Of a DNA stretch of 64,000 nucleotides, positions 1 through 11,325 are shown in pieces; the stretch's first letter is position 1; every line of letters begins with the position of its first letter. A program made the position numbers and the translations under genes. Origin of the DNA: Adiantum capillus-veneris (lineage: Eukaryota; Streptophyta; Polypodiopsida; Polypodiales; Pteridaceae); contig CM043960.1 in assembly GCA_014529385.2 (NCBI GenBank), positions 124,475,543 through 124,539,542 on the forward strand, read 5' to 3'. The notes below the pieces were generated by a model. That model was given only the letters and a program-made list of their open reading frames with translations, did not search any database and had not been told where the DNA came from.

Positions 1-229
1 TGGTATGGGTATTGTCTCTTTTGTCTCTCGGCTTGATCTGTATCCATGAGCACAACACTAAGGTCTATTTCTGTGAGTGCAAAAATATTCATTGAGGAAA
101 GCATCTTTTCTAGTTTCTTCATCCTATATTCCTTGAGTAATTCCTTGGGCCTCAAACCTTCTTCCACCTTCTTGTATTATCAAGTTCGATATAAATCCTT
201 GGACTGGCCCCTTGGATAGTTAATGTATG

Positions 230-600
230 ATTTGCATAATTATGTATAGCACCACATTTTTGAGCCAAGGTCTTCCTAGAAGCATCCCATATGCTCCTTG
301 TATATCCAATACTGGAAAGATGGTCTTAAATTTCTTCTTGCCCACTTTGATTTGCATGTTTTAGTCCAGTAGCCTGAATCACCTTTTGATCATCCATCCT
401 CACGCTGAATGGTGCTGGTTTTAAATCTATGATTCCTAGCTTTTGTCTGAGATGTTTCCCTAGGATATTGACACCAGTGCCACCATCCACTAGTATGACT
501 CCTGACAATGGTTCCCATTGCTTTCTTAGCTTGTAATCCACCTGGATAACTGGAACCTCATCATCTCGGATAGCTTCTAGGTCCATTACTCTAGCTTCAA
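230..600 (-). pseudogene. Ty3/gypsy protease remnant
   Basis: Minus-strand remnant of a gypsy retropepsin. The frame from the ATG at 586 reads through ILVDGGTGVNILGKHLRQK, where VDGG stands at the usual catalytic D-S/T-G. After a frameshift near 350 the downstream frame carries the family C-terminal motif LGRPWL at about 255-270. A complete domain would be a pepsin-like aspartic protease that cuts Gag-Pol. No Gag, RT or LTR that clearly belongs to it is visible, so it is an isolated fragment, possibly continuing off the left edge. The wording resembles the Tat lineage, but this is a weak inference. Confidence 0.6.
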
Positions 601-1785
601 CCTCATCTTTTCTTTCTATGTAATGAATTTTGCAGCTGTTGATAATGTCCGCTTGATGTCATTGATTTCGATCGTTAACTTCTGTATCCTTTCACACACT
701 TTGACATATATCTCATCTTGTTTATTACCAAAGCTATCATCTAAAATGCAAGATTTTTCCTCCTAACTCTCTTCAGAGTTTTGTTGTATTGGTTCCTCTT
801 GTCTGGCTGGATGGCTTTAAGATGAATTCTCTGAAAGAGGCCAATTGGATTTTAAAGCAAGAAGCTTGATTTTGCATAGAAAATATATTGTGCTTATGAA
901 AGAGAACTCTATGAAATAGTGTTTGCTTTCAAAATATGGCGACATTATTTGTATGGGGCTCAATTTGAGATTGTGTTTTACCATGAAAGTATTTAAGGTG
1001 TTGTGAAATCGGTCAATGTGGTAACTTTGTCTCTAAATAGATCAGATCCTTATATGTCAACTTGTGACCACGTTGCTTGATGAAGGCCTTGTTGTTTTTT
1101 ATTGCTTTTGTCTTGAGTAGCAGGTTGTGATGGCTAGTTGACAGGGGAGTTCTTGACATATCATCTCTCTTGTGATCTTGACTTGCACCATAGCTCCATC
1201 CTTGTCGGCGAGATTTTCTTCTCCGTTATACTGAGAATGCTTGACATAAGCTTGTGAGCTCTCTAGAAATCAGTGCCCCAAGGTAGTAGGAGAAAGATGC
1301 TATCTAACTGCAAGCATCTAGCATTGTCCATCACTTAAGGCTTCTGATGGAGTATCCACATCTCTGTGGGGAAGGTGGTGGCCTTCACTTTAGTTCCATT
1401 TGTTGCTTAGAACTTTTTGATGAATATGTTTATCAGGATTGCTCCAATTCTTTATCTATGACATGGGTTTTCTCATTGGATGAAATGTCAATAATTTTGT
1501 ATGGAGCAGCTCTCCTTTTCTTGTGCACATCGATGAGGCATCCTACTCTTAAAATTTAGCCTTTTAGTGCCACAAAATTGGTTGAGAAGTTGTCAAAAAA
1601 TCCACTTTAGTGAAGACTTGACCATAATTTGACAAATGAGCTTAAGCAAAAGATATCCAAATTTGAAAAAATATCACCAGTGTGTCTAAGGTAACTATAG
1701 GCACTATGAGAAATTGATTCATATCAATTATGGGCTAGAGGTGTATGGATCATGATCCATGTTGGAACACTATTTTAAGTGATCT
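601..1785. other. No recognisable gene
   Basis: AT-rich sequence with only short, patternless ORFs. A 70-codon plus-strand frame at 1347-1559 has no motif I recognise. It may be decayed retrotransposon DNA, since both sides are gypsy-like, but nothing in the sequence proves this. Confidence 0.4.
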
Positions 1786-2328
1786 GTGAGGTTTGTAGAC
1801 AAGGTTGAAGTGATAGAAATGGATGAGATTCTAGATCTAGAAACAAAAGAGGAGAACGAGTCAAGCTATAACAACTCTTTGGATATGGACAGTATTTGGG
1901 AGATTGTCTCTTCTTACTCAAGGTATGGGAAATATAATCTTATGCATATTGATGTAGTGGATATGTGTGAGAAGCCAAAGGGTGTGCAAGAAGTTATGCT
2001 GCATCATGAGCAGGTACATGTATCTTTGGAATGCTCTCATGAAGTTATGGATACATGTAAAGCTCTTGTTGTGAATGAGCAACTTAATTTACCAACTGCG
2101 GATTCTTTTAGCTATGCTCTTGGACATTTTATGGTAGATTTTGTGGCAAGATTTGTGCTATGCAATGCTCTTTTTGACATTTGGTGGTGTACTTCCAAGT
2201 GCCAACATGTGTTAGAAACTTATATTGATGTTGAGAAGCCATGTGTAGACTCTTTTGGTCATGCAGGTCTGGAAGACAAAGTTGATTGGGGATTTGATGA
2301 CCCAATGTTAGATGAGAATGCAAAGTGA
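1786..2328 (+). CDS. Unrecognised 180-codon ORF
   Basis: An open frame of 180 codons in a region where other frames are broken. The first codon is GTG; the first in-frame ATG is at 1819, giving about 169 residues. The product would be acidic in its first third (ELEAT-like runs of D and E) with several Cys and Trp in the second half (for example FDIWWCTSKCQHV). I see no signal peptide, transmembrane segment or catalytic motif. It could be a piece of a gypsy Gag-Pol spacer, because a protease-like remnant follows downstream on the same strand, or a chance ORF. Function unknown. Confidence 0.3.
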   Translation: MRFVDKVEVIEMDEILDLETKEENESSYNNSLDMDSIWEIVSSYSRYGKYNLMHIDVVDMCEKPKGVQEVMLHHEQVHVSLECSHEVMDTCKALVVNEQLNLPTADSFSYALGHFMVDFVARFVLCNALFDIWWCTSKCQHVLETYIDVEKPCVDSFGHAGLEDKVDWGFDDPMLDENAK

Positions 2329-2699
2329 CAACTACTTATTGATAAAGCTTTAGCCATGGTATAGGTTATGTGAGGACTTTCGAATGCAAGATTGGCCAAG
2401 CAATTGCCAACCGTAATGGAAATGCATGTAGAGATAGAAGAAATTGTCCCAATCCTTGGTTTGAAGGAAAGATTATGTATGCGTATTTAGGAGATTGGTG
2501 TGCTAGCTAATGCTATGATTAAAGGTAGTTGGAGAATGCAAGTTGATGCTTGGAAGGGGTAGTACATGAGACTGTTGTGGATGGATAGCTACAATTCAAG
2601 CTATCAATTTGATCCAGGAGGAGGTCTCTCTTGTCTAAGGGAGGTATAGGTGTTTGTTTTTTATCCAAGTTGATTGGAGCAAATGATGCAAGGGGGAGG

Positions 2700-3702
2700 A
2701 CAACCACCTAGTTGTAATCTTTGGTGACATACATGAAGATGACAAATGTACCAAAATTGACGAATCAAATAGAGCTCAAGGCTGCAAACTGCGAAAAGAT
2801 AGTCACCTTAGGCCAAGCCAATCTATCAATCAATATTGACGGCCATCACTAACCACATCAGTTTCATGTCATGGCCGACACAAATCTCAACAAAACAATC
2901 ATCCTAGGTGTTCCTTGGATGCACACTTACAAAGCATTCCGGATTGGAAAGAGGATACATTGAAGTCCACACTTGGTGACACCCCTTATGTAACTCCATT
3001 GGCACAAAGTGATCACATGTGGGAAGTTCAACCCATTGTTGCAAATCGACAGCAGCAAGTGATTACACCTACACCTATACGACATTCAAATAGACAATCC
3101 ACGAGACAAATATGGGTGGAGAAATCAATCATGGCAAACAAACCTACGAAAATATGGATATCCAAGCCTATAGCTTTGAAAGAAGCGACAAAAAAAATGG
3201 TAGGTTACTACTTCAAAATCTCAACAACTTTAGAACAATTATACTTGGTATTGGTAGCCCAAACAATAGTCAAAATCCACCACAATACCACCCAAGTATC
3301 AATGGATTCTAAAGCAACCTCAAACTCAACCCAATCAATGACAATAACTTGGCAATGGAGATCAAAACAACAAAATCGACACATAGCTCAGATGTCCTCA
3401 CAAATCACAACTACCATGTACAAGTGGGTACGATAGAAGCCATAGACAACAAAAATCATGGCACAGGTACTTTCAACACCAAATATCAAAGAAAGAGCAC
3501 AACATCTTCAAAAAAAAATGTTTCAACAATGTAGTATAGGTGGAGCCTCCATAGCAAATGCCATTGAACAACCAGTTCAGTACTCACATCTTGCGCACAA
3601 CATAGTGTTACCCCATGCATTTCCAACATTGGCATAATAGGGCCACATTACATGGCCTTGCATCGACACATTGTTACTGCCCATGCACATTGCACAACCC
3701 TT
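2700..3702 (+). pseudogene. Degenerate Ty3/gypsy gag-pol fragment
   Basis: Plus-strand decayed gypsy sequence. Around 2830-2935 one frame reads FHVMADTNLNKTIILGVPWM, which resembles the C-terminal part of a gypsy protease (HV..D...N.ILGVPW). Downstream, up to about 3540, open but unrecognisable frames rich in Thr, Gln and Ser follow (for example at 2915-3436). This fragment is the target into which the 3703-12905 gypsy element inserted: the CCCTT at 3698-3702 is repeated at 12906-12910. Its right-hand continuation is only about 60 bp long before the next element starts at 12966. Confidence 0.45.
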
Positions 3703-5329
3703 TGTAATGGAAATTGCCTATGAACTTTGAGAGTATTGGAATTAGGAAATTAGGTGAAGCACTTTTGAGGGATTCTTTGTGAGCATAGCGGTTGAACTTA
3801 ATTGATGGTAGCAACATAAACATGGTACTTAGTTAACTTGGGATGAACAATAATCTTGCAAGAGAGAGAGTTTAGTGAACATGACAATAGTTAAGGACCG
3901 GATTCATATGGAGCCGGTCCCCCCTCCAATAGGCATTTGTATTATAGTTTCTCCCATCAAGAGAGACTTGGTACAATACAATCTTTGTGTTCCTTGTAAC
4001 CTAGGTGCTGCAATGAAGATGGAAAGCTTCATGCATCACAAGCATAACATAAACTTGAAGAAAGCCTTAACTATCCCAAGCCTCAGTCCCAAGGCCTCAA
4101 ACACCTTCGAAGGTGGAGAGAACTAGCGGGGAATGAGGATAGGGAAGAGGAAGAAGAAACATTCCATAGGAGAAAGAAATAGTTCCTCACTTATCATTAC
4201 TCTTCTTGCTAGCATACATAATAGCGTATTAATAAAGATGGAGAAGATGGAAAGCTTAAGCATTGAAGCATGACTCTTGGTTGGATTTGCATTCCATAGC
4301 CAAGAGTGTTGGTGTAGGCTTTCACTCTCACAAGCTTGGGGAAGGAGGTGGTGTTCCTCAACTTTCACCAAGTGAGAATAGCTTTGCAAATGAGTGTGTG
4401 TGTGTGGAGTATATCCCCCTAACACCCCACCTCCTTGCTTTGGGCGAGTGGTGACCTTTCTGCATGTTGCAATCTCACTGGACCCCTCTCCCCCTAGCCA
4501 ATCACATGCATCATGCAATCAAGTACATGGGGAGTCTTTTGACAAGTGTTCTCCTTACCCCTTAGAGAGAGGGAGCTTGAAAATATCTAAATATTTGTTA
4601 GATGGAAGTAGAAGCTCATTGGACCCCTCTTTAACCCAACCAATAGCATTCAAGCACACCATGTGGTTAAGCTTAGTGAGAGTTTGACATGTGTCCCATG
4701 TGCTCTTTTAGAATTCTCCTAACTTTGAGATTTTTATGCATAGGAAGTTTCTCAAGCAACTTCCTCATTAAGTGTGTAGGTTCTCTTTTTGACTCAAGCA
4801 TCTTACCCCCCATGCATAGGAAGCTTCTCAAGCAACTTCCTCATTAAATGTGACAAGTACCTCAAGTACCTTAGTCATCAAGCATGACAAGCACCTTAGG
4901 TGGAGTTCCCAGCTCAAGCACAACCCTAGCTTGCTTAAGTTTAGGTCAGGTTCCCACCTCAAGCACAGCCCTAGCTTGCTTAAGTTTAGGTCGGGTTCCC
5001 ACCTCAAGCACAACCCTAGCTTGCTTAAGTTTAGGTCGGGTTCCCACCTCAAGCTCAGCCATAGTTTGCTTAAGATCAAATGACTTTTAACACTAACCAT
5101 TGGAGGTCTTTAATGAAGCTAACCCTAAGGTCTTTTAAGATTCATTAGTTAATCTTGCTCTTTGACAGACCATCTCTCATATGGGCCCCTTTACCATTGG
5201 CCCCGTGTTGTAGATCCATAAGCACATGTCTATATTCTAACCCTTGTTCTTGTTTATATCCCATATTAAATGATCAGTTTAATATGAGAAAATCATTTGG
5301 GTTGGTTAAATATTAGATATTTAATGACA
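3703..5329 (-). repeat. 3' LTR of gypsy element
   Basis: 1,627 bp, TG/CA ended on the minus strand, the partner of the LTR at 11326-12905. It holds 3.7 copies of a 45-bp tandem repeat (4905-5072) and a duplicated block containing CTCAAGCAACTTCCTCATTAA near 4745 and 4820. It is preceded in the element (to its right) by the purine-rich stretch AACAGAGAGGTAA at about 5330-5342, which fits a polypurine tract. Confidence 0.92.
4905..5072. repeat. 45-bp LTR minisatellite, ~3.7 copies
   Basis: Units start at 4905, 4950, 4995 and 5040, each beginning GTTCCCACCTCAAGC and containing CTAGCTTGCTTAAGTTTAGG. Since 45 is divisible by three, it gives a spurious 15-residue repeat in ORF calls. The matching site in the 5' LTR has only about 2.8 copies. 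Confidence 0.95.
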
Positions 5330-6151
5330 TTACCTCTCTGTTGAAATCATATTCGTCCTCGACTATGAGGTAAATGAGATAAAATCATAGTCATTAGTCA
5401 ATTTATCTTAGTGGGTAGAGGATCCCTTTTTACCCTACGACATCATTCCAAGATGGATGACTAATCCACTTGGTGCTTGGGAGACATAGCTGCCGCAAGC
5501 ATGTCTGCTCTTTAGTCCATTCCATCCTCCCAAGTAGAGTGGCAGATTCTACATGGTGCTTGAGAGACGTCGTCATCCCAAACATGATTCTTAGTATGCA
5601 TAAGTTACTTAAATTTGTGCACAATAAAGAGAGAATGAGTCTTATAAGACAAAAACATTAGGAAGAGGATGGAGTCTAAGAGGGCCTCTTTATTTGCCAT
5701 GAGATTATGGAGGTGATTAACATTTTGACGAATAGATGTAGGCCATGTGTGCAAGAATGGTGGGTGTGAAAGAGAGGTGTAAGGATGGTCAAAGGATGCA
5801 CTTTTCCCCCCAAAAAGGGGGTGGAAAACTTTATGATTTTCGGCCTTCCATAACTCCCACATATGATCTCCGACTTGAACGGAGATTATAGATCTGGAAT
5901 CTACACGCCGAGCTCTTTTGATAGGTATGCTACATGATATACTTTTGCCCGCTAGATTTTAAATTTCATTTTGAGGGGAAAATTTGAATTCAAATAAACT
6001 AGCCGCTTTGCTTGTTTGAATTCAAAATCATCCTTTGCTTGCTTTCTTAATACTAAAGGTTTGACTCCCTTAAACTGCCAAATAAAGGCCCTCCTAAACT
6101 CCATTCTCTTCTTAATGACATTGATCATTTAAAAGAAACATGTACATTTGG
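5330..6151. other. Gypsy 3' untranslated region
   Basis: Sequence between the end of the degenerate pol frame (6152) and the 3' LTR (5329). It holds short ORFs without motifs. Next to the LTR lies the probable polypurine tract. Confidence 0.6.
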
Positions 6152-6574
6152 TTACTCTAATGTAGCATTGTAAGCGTTGACAAGGTTCATACTATCCTTA
6201 AGCTGGATTCCTTGCATCCATCTAGCATCTTCAAAAGGATAATTTTTGAACTTGATAAGATACCGTCGGATAATCTTACCATGTCGTAGTACCTTGTCTT
6301 CATGCCAAATGATAGCTTTGGGTTGTAGTACCTCTTCTTGATCTTCGATTTCGGGAGGGTCTTCAATAATTGATTCATTTGGAGGCTCTCCTTTGTAGGG
6401 CTTGAGTAGGCTCACATGAAAAGCATTGTGTATGAGCCAATGGTTAGGTAACTTGAGTTGATAATCCACCTCATTGATTCGCTTCAAAATTTGAAAAGGA
6501 CCATAGTATCTTTTTGCTAGTTTAGAGTAATACTTTTGATGGCCCGTAAGATTTTTGCCCGTCGTTTGCCTCAA
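6152..6574 (-). pseudogene. Gypsy integrase C-terminus with chromodomain-like end
   Basis: 140 codons on the minus strand. The first part has the integrase C-terminal signature KLAKRYYGPFQILKRI, followed by YQLKLPNHWLIHNAFHVSLL, both hallmarks of Ty3/gypsy integrases. The second part (about residues 85-130) reads VLRHGKIIRRYLIKFKNYP then DARW, which is the aromatic-rich pattern of a retroelement chromodomain (Y.V/IKWK.Y....TW). In active chromoviruses this domain guides integration to marked chromatin. Here the usual Trp of KWKNY is Phe. It is in a different frame from the upstream integrase core, so it is not translated from an intact polyprotein. Confidence 0.8.
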
Positions 6575-7521
6575 TTGAGCCTTAGAAACTTAAGTAAGAC
6601 CCAATCATTTTCTTTGAACGTTAAGGCCCTTCTGTGCTTGTCAGCAACAACATCTTTTTGCCTTAGTTGGGAGAGGGATATAGCCTCCTTAATCTTTTGA
6701 AAAGATATTGCAGGTCACAGCTATACTCATCGGCAGCAGCGAAGATCTTCCCATGTACTTTAAGTAGCAAGGGACTTTTAGGTCTTCCCTCTATGATTTC
6801 AAAAGGTGCTTTTCCCGTAGAAGTATTGATAGTATTATTATACGCATACTCTACAAGAGGTAAGTACTTTTCCCATTGTGAGAGTTGATCTACTTCTATA
6901 ACATAGGTCTTAGTAGATCAAGAATCGTAAAATTGGCTATCTCACTTTGGCCATCCGTTTGTGGGTGATAGGCCGAAGAGAAATTCAATCTTGTACCTAG
7001 ATTTTTGAAGAGACCTTTCCAGAAATTACTAGTCATTCTAGGATCTCTATCTGACACGATGGATGTTGTCAATCCATGGTGCTTGAAATCTGTGATATGA
7101 AGAGAGTTGCCATTTGGTGTGCCTTAATAGTCTTCTTAACAGTGATAAAGTGTGCTTGCTTGCTAAACCTGTCGACTATTGTCTATATTCCTGTATTCCC
7201 ATGGATAGATTTTGGTAATCCAAAGATAAAATCCATGGATATACTCTCCCATGGTGAATTAGGAATTGGCAATGGCTGGAGTAATCCAGTTTGCTTCCCT
7301 CTACCATACTTGGTCTTTTGGCATACTACACATTTTGAAACATACTCTTGTATGTCCACTTTCATGGTAGGCCAATAAAAGTACGTCTCTACTCCTCGAA
7401 GAGTAGGTTGAATGCCTCTATGCCCCGCATAGGGAGGAGCATGGGATTCATACATGACTTTCTCACGAAGGGAGTGGGTAACACATAGCCTATTGCCATG
7501 GAGAAGATAACCATCTTGCAA
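6575..7521 (-). pseudogene. Gypsy integrase zinc-binding and core domains (broken)
   Basis: The frame from 7521 to 7183 contains the HHCC zinc-binding domain (H in YESHAPPYAGHRG, then CVVCQKTK) and the start of the DDE core (ISMDFIFGLPKS). A stop follows at about 7183. The core continues in the same frame and then, after a frameshift near 7090, in another frame that includes the second catalytic Asp (SDRDPR) and the YHPQTDGQSE block with the Glu. So all three catalytic residues can be seen, but in separate frames. Integrase would join element cDNA to the chromosome. Confidence 0.8.
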
Positions 7522-7530
7522 GGTGAATGG

Positions 7531-8250
7531 TTACTCTTTCTTCCCCAAAGCAAGGGCTGACATTATGTCTTTAAAGTCAGGGTCAGTAGCATACTCATCT
7601 ATCATAGAAGATAGATCATTGTGAGTTGCTATTGACACAACATTAACTTTTGGTCGTCGTGAAAGTGCATCAGCCACTTGATTGTGCTTACCAGCAATGT
7701 GGAAATTAAATTGTGAAAGAAAATTTGTCCACCTCATTTGTTTGTCGGAAAGCTTTGTTTGCATCATGAAGTACTTGAGACTTTGATGGTCTGCTCATAA
7801 GATGAATGGAGTCCCCAATAGATAGTGCTTCCATGTGTCTAGGGCATGTAGAATAGCTAACATCTCTTTCTCATAAATGCCTAAGACCCATTCATCCGTG
7901 TTGAGCCTTCGGCTCTCATATGTAATGGCATGCCCTTCTTGAAGTAAGATTTCTCCAAGGCAATCACCACAAGCATCACATTGGACCTCAAATGGCTTTG
8001 AGAGATCCGAAAGCATAAGGACTGGTTGGGAGATAAGCTTCTCTTTGAGCTTGTCAAAAGCACTTTGCTCCTTAGCAGTCCATGAATACTTAACGTTTTT
8101 CTTTGTTAAGTCATGTAATGGTCCTGCTATTTCAGAGAATTTTGTTATGAAGCATCTATAGTATGCACACATACCAATAAAGCTTCTTAGCTCATGTAGA
8201 TTCCTTGGATTAGGCCATGCTTTTATTACCTCCAACTTTGATGGATCCAT
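7531..8250 (-). pseudogene. Gypsy RNase H
   Basis: Two same-frame pieces (8250-7795 and 7767-7531) separated by one stop codon. The first covers the RT thumb to RNase H: LRSFIGMCAYYRCFI, then SAFDKLKEKLISQPVL, the catalytic-type DACGDCLGEIL (normally DAS..G.GAVL) and EKEMLAILHALDTWKHYLLG. The second has RWTNFLSQFNFHIAGKHNQ and VADALSRR. RNase H removes the RNA strand during reverse transcription. It is in a different frame from the RT at 8827-8210, with an overlap at 8210-8250, which marks a frameshift. Confidence 0.85.
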
Positions 8251-8827
8251 ACGGATACCATCTTGAGAGATAATATGACCTAAGTATTGAATCTCTTGAA
8301 GGAAAAATTCCCTTTTCTTTTGATTGAGAAAAAAGCTTATTCTCCCTTAATGCTTGAAAAATCACTTGGAGATGTTTCTTGTGTTCCTCCAAGGAATTGG
8401 AGTAGATGATGATATCATCAAAGAACACTCTAGTGAATTTGCAGTAGGGTCTAAAAATTTTCTCCATTAATCGATTGAATGTAGCTGGTGCATTAGTCAA
8501 GCCAAAAGGCATGACTAGATATTCATAAAGGCCAAACATTATACGAAATGCGGTCTTTAGGATAGCTTCATTCACTATCCTTATTTGATGGTAGCCACTT
8601 TTAAGGTCAATCCTACTAAAGTAGGTAGAGCCTTGTAGCTTATCAAACAGATCTTCTACCCGAGGTACGGGAAATCTGTTTTTGATAGTGATATGGTTTA
8701 GTGCACGATAGTCCACACACATGCGGTATGTACCATCTTTCTTTTGCACTAAAAGGACTATAGAGAAAAAGGGAGAGGAGCTAGGCCTCACCATTCCTTT
8801 GTCTACCAATTCTTGTACTTGCCTCAT
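8210..8827 (-). pseudogene. Gypsy reverse transcriptase
   Basis: 205 codons with the RT blocks in order: KDGTYRMCVDYRALN, FPVPRVEDLFDKLQG, YFSRIDLKSGYHQIRI, FGLYEYLVMPFGLTNAPATF and the catalytic FFDDIIIYS (family usual F/YxDD). The core active-site Asp residues are therefore kept. The upstream connection to protease lies in other frames (9020-8781), and the downstream RNase H is shifted, so at least three frameshifts surround this otherwise open domain. Confidence 0.9.
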
Positions 8828-9016
8828 GATCTCCTCTTTTTGATCTTGTAAACTTGATAGAGAGGTTTGTTAGGCGGTGAGCTTCCTGATAGGAGCTCAA
8901 TTCGATGGTCATAATCCCCTCGTTTTGGAGGTAAGTCCATAGGGATATCATCAATGAGAACATCTTGAATCCTTTTAGAAAGTTAGACAAGTCTAACTCT
9001 TCTTGATTCCTACCAT

Positions 9017-9919
9017 TCACCTTTTTAAAAAATTAGGACCTTTTAGGGATTCTTTGACAAAAATCATGTATGCAAAAACTGAGCTTCTCATTGATTTATC
9101 AAGGGCGAGAGGATTTACAAGTGGTATAGTATGACCAAACTCATTAGCATCTATATACATATTCTTTCCCCTGTAGGTGAAGTGGATTCTCCTTTCAGGG
9201 AACTTCATGTTGGCAGCCATGCGGTTGAACCATGGTATCCCTAGGATAGCATCCTCATGTTGGAGAGGAGAGATGAAGAAGTCTTCTTTGTCGACATAGC
9301 TTTGGACATGAAGCCTTAACTTCCCAATCAAGAGAGTAGCGGAGGCTTGTTGTCCCTTGAAAGCAGCATCGGCAGTTACAACATCTCCCATCTCAAAATC
9401 TTGAATGCCAAACTTGGTGGCCAACTCCATTGATATGAAGTTGAGAGTAGAACCATGGTCAAACAAGATGAAAGCATCATGCTCCCTTACCTTTCCCCAA
9501 GTATAGGAGAGAGGTAATCCTTTGCAATGAGTATCCTCTTTTGGAGCTTCGATAATGGAAGCTCTAGGAGTCTCATTGTGAGCATTTCTTTTGGGGCAAG
9601 AACGATAGCCATGTCCTTGCTCCCCATACTTAAAACATTTGTGATCCTTGCAAAAATTTTCAAGCTCTTCAGGAGAGAGTTTATTTTTACCTTTGTAAAC
9701 TCCTTTCTCCTTGGACCGATTGTTGTTGCTGTTGTTGGAATGGTCGTGGGAAAAAATTTGGGCATTAATTTTTCCCTTTGCATCACTTTTGTCTTTATTT
9801 TCCATGGGTTTGACATTCCATCTAGCCCCTTGTTGGAAATTGATGCGTGAAGCAACCATGGTATGGTGGATTACTTCGTTGATAGAGTCAGGCCGTTGAG
9901 AGTTGACATACTTGGCCAT
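9017..9919 (-). pseudogene. Gypsy gag zinc knuckle and protease
   Basis: 300 codons. The first half ends gag: a knuckle reads CFKYGEQGHGYRSC, in which the second Cys of CX2CX4HX4C is Tyr, so zinc binding is probably lost. The second half is retropepsin: ILFDHGSTLNFISMELATKF, with DHG in place of the catalytic D-S/T-G, then ILGIPWFNR near its end. It is in the same frame as the two upstream gag pieces (10954-10394 and 10282-9929) and is separated from them only by single stop codons. This shows that gag-pro was once one frame. Confidence 0.85.
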
Positions 9920-9928
9920 CTCTTCAGG

Positions 9929-10282
9929 TCATCCCGCACAAAATTGTTGTTTTTGCTCAGCAAAGTCTATCTTTTGAAAGACAGTAGCCTTGAGATGTAA
10001 ATCCCAAAACTTGTCCACATATTTGTGGATAGACTCATGAAAGAGAATCCTTAAACTCCGCCATTCGGTGAGCACTTTGTCCTTTGCATCACTTGCAAGG
10101 AATTGCTTCATGATGGAAACTCGTAGAGTTTTCCATGTCTTTGGGGCTTCGCCATTGCCTCGAAGGCTAGACCACCATTGACGAGCCAATTTTTGGAAGT
10201 GCATAGCTACATGGCATAGCTTGGAGGACTCCGTGAAGCCCTCGTCTCCAAAGGCCGCATCAAATTGTTGGATGAAAGCCAA
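9929..10282 (-). pseudogene. Gypsy gag capsid-like segment
   Basis: 117 codons of the retrotransposon gag domain: AMHFQKLARQWWSSLRG, then WKTLRVSIMKQF and KVLTEWRSL, the usual W-rich capsid core. It is in frame with the N-terminal piece (10954-10394) across a TGA at about 10394 and with the zinc-knuckle piece across a TGA at 9929-9931. The first in-frame ATG after the upstream stop is at 10282; the true gag start is further upstream. Confidence 0.85.
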
Positions 10283-10393
10283 TACTTTGTCGGTAGCACC
10301 AAAGGTGCCATCACAGGTGAGAAAAGAGATACTCTTTCCTCCCTCTTTGAACTTCTTGAGCTTTTGTGACCTTTGCCATGCAGGGTAAGATTT

Positions 10394-10954
10394 TCAATGT
10401 CCTCCCCTCTTATATTCTCTAGGAGAATAGCCGGTAGAGGAGGAAGGTGAAGAAGAAGGAGAAGAGGGTGACCTCTTTCTTGCCCTTTTCTTACTTGGTT
10501 TTCTCTCTTCCCTTTTGGAGTGACGAGGAGAAGGACTATGGGTTAACCGTTTCCTCTTGGGAGGAGTTGGCGATCGTTTAGTCCTCCTTCTTTGTGGAGC
10601 CACATCTTCGAAGGAATTTAGGGATTCATTGCTTTCTTGATCTTTGGATTTCTCCTCTTGTATGGGAGAGAGTTTTCTTTTGGGGGTCTCTTCAAGAGGC
10701 CTCGTAAGCTCTCTCTCCTCTTGGAGAGGAAAGGAAATCCCATAAGCACGAAGTTGTTGAGTAACTTCGGCTTGCAAAGTGGGGTTGCCCATAGCTTGTT
10801 GCAACCTAGTGACAAGATAATTAGCAAACATGGGGGCATCATCATTGGCACCTTCATGTGCAAAATCAAAGTTATCAATGTTCATTCTCCTCTCTTGGTT
10901 ATTGTCAGCCATGCTAATTAAACTTATGTGTTTACTTAGTGTATTCTTTGGCAA
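10394..10954 (-). pseudogene. Gypsy gag N-terminus with Arg/Ser/Lys-rich tail
   Basis: 186 codons from the probable gag start region. Met codons at residues 1 and 15 could both serve; MADNNQERRMN at residue 15 resembles a natural start. Residues about 25-85 are helical and Gln-rich; residues 120-185 are an extreme Arg/Lys/Ser-rich tract with SP repeats (KRSPTPPKRKRLTHSPSP, then SPSSPSSSPSSSTG). The RS/SP-like tail could bind nucleic acid or act as a nuclear localisation signal, but this is inference. The frame ends in a TGA, after which the same frame continues as capsid. Confidence 0.75.
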
Positions 10955-11312
10955 TTCAAAACCTTAGTTGCTACTCCTCTTAGCCTTTGAAAATAGGCAC
11001 TTAAGTATCTACACCCACGGCTCGAATTGGTTAATTATAGAGAGTAGTGGAGTGAGTCTAACATAGCGAAGTTATCGAGGGATAGCTCCTTTCGGACTTC
11101 TTATGGCTCAATAATGTAAATATGTAGGAAAGTCTAAAAAGACTCCATTATTAAGACCAAAGCTCCCGAGGTGTGCACCATATCCCACATAGTGGGCTCA
11201 ACAAAACCGATAATAGATCCCAGACCCACTTACACTAATATAATTAACATAAACAACCATTAATAGGCTACTTAAGGACCTCTCTTCTTAAGCAAGAAAA
11301 GAGAAACCAAAT

Positions 11313-11324
11313 GCTCTGATACCA
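11313..11324 (-). other. Primer-binding site, initiator tRNA-Met
   Basis: On the minus strand TGGTATCAGAGC lies one base after the 5' LTR end, complementary to the 3' end of plant initiator tRNA-Met. It continues as ATTTGGTTTC, extending the usual match. Confidence 0.93.
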
Positions 11325-11325
11325 A

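Noticed and set aside
4123-4518. 131-codon ORF repeated at 11740-12135
   Set aside because: It recurs only because both LTRs are copies; it has no motif and lies in non-coding LTR sequence.
4905-5072. Possible CRISPR-like array
   Set aside because: Units are directly adjacent without unique spacers and the context is a plant LTR, so this is a minisatellite.
4828-5100. 90-codon ORF with a 15-residue protein repeat, and its copies on the other strand and at 12445-12685
   Set aside because: It is the 45-bp LTR tandem repeat read as protein; it lies wholly in the LTR and is open on several frames.
11313-11324. tRNA-like sequences at TGGTATCAGAGC sites
   Set aside because: These are 12-bp primer-binding sites, not tRNA genes; no cloverleaf can be made around them.
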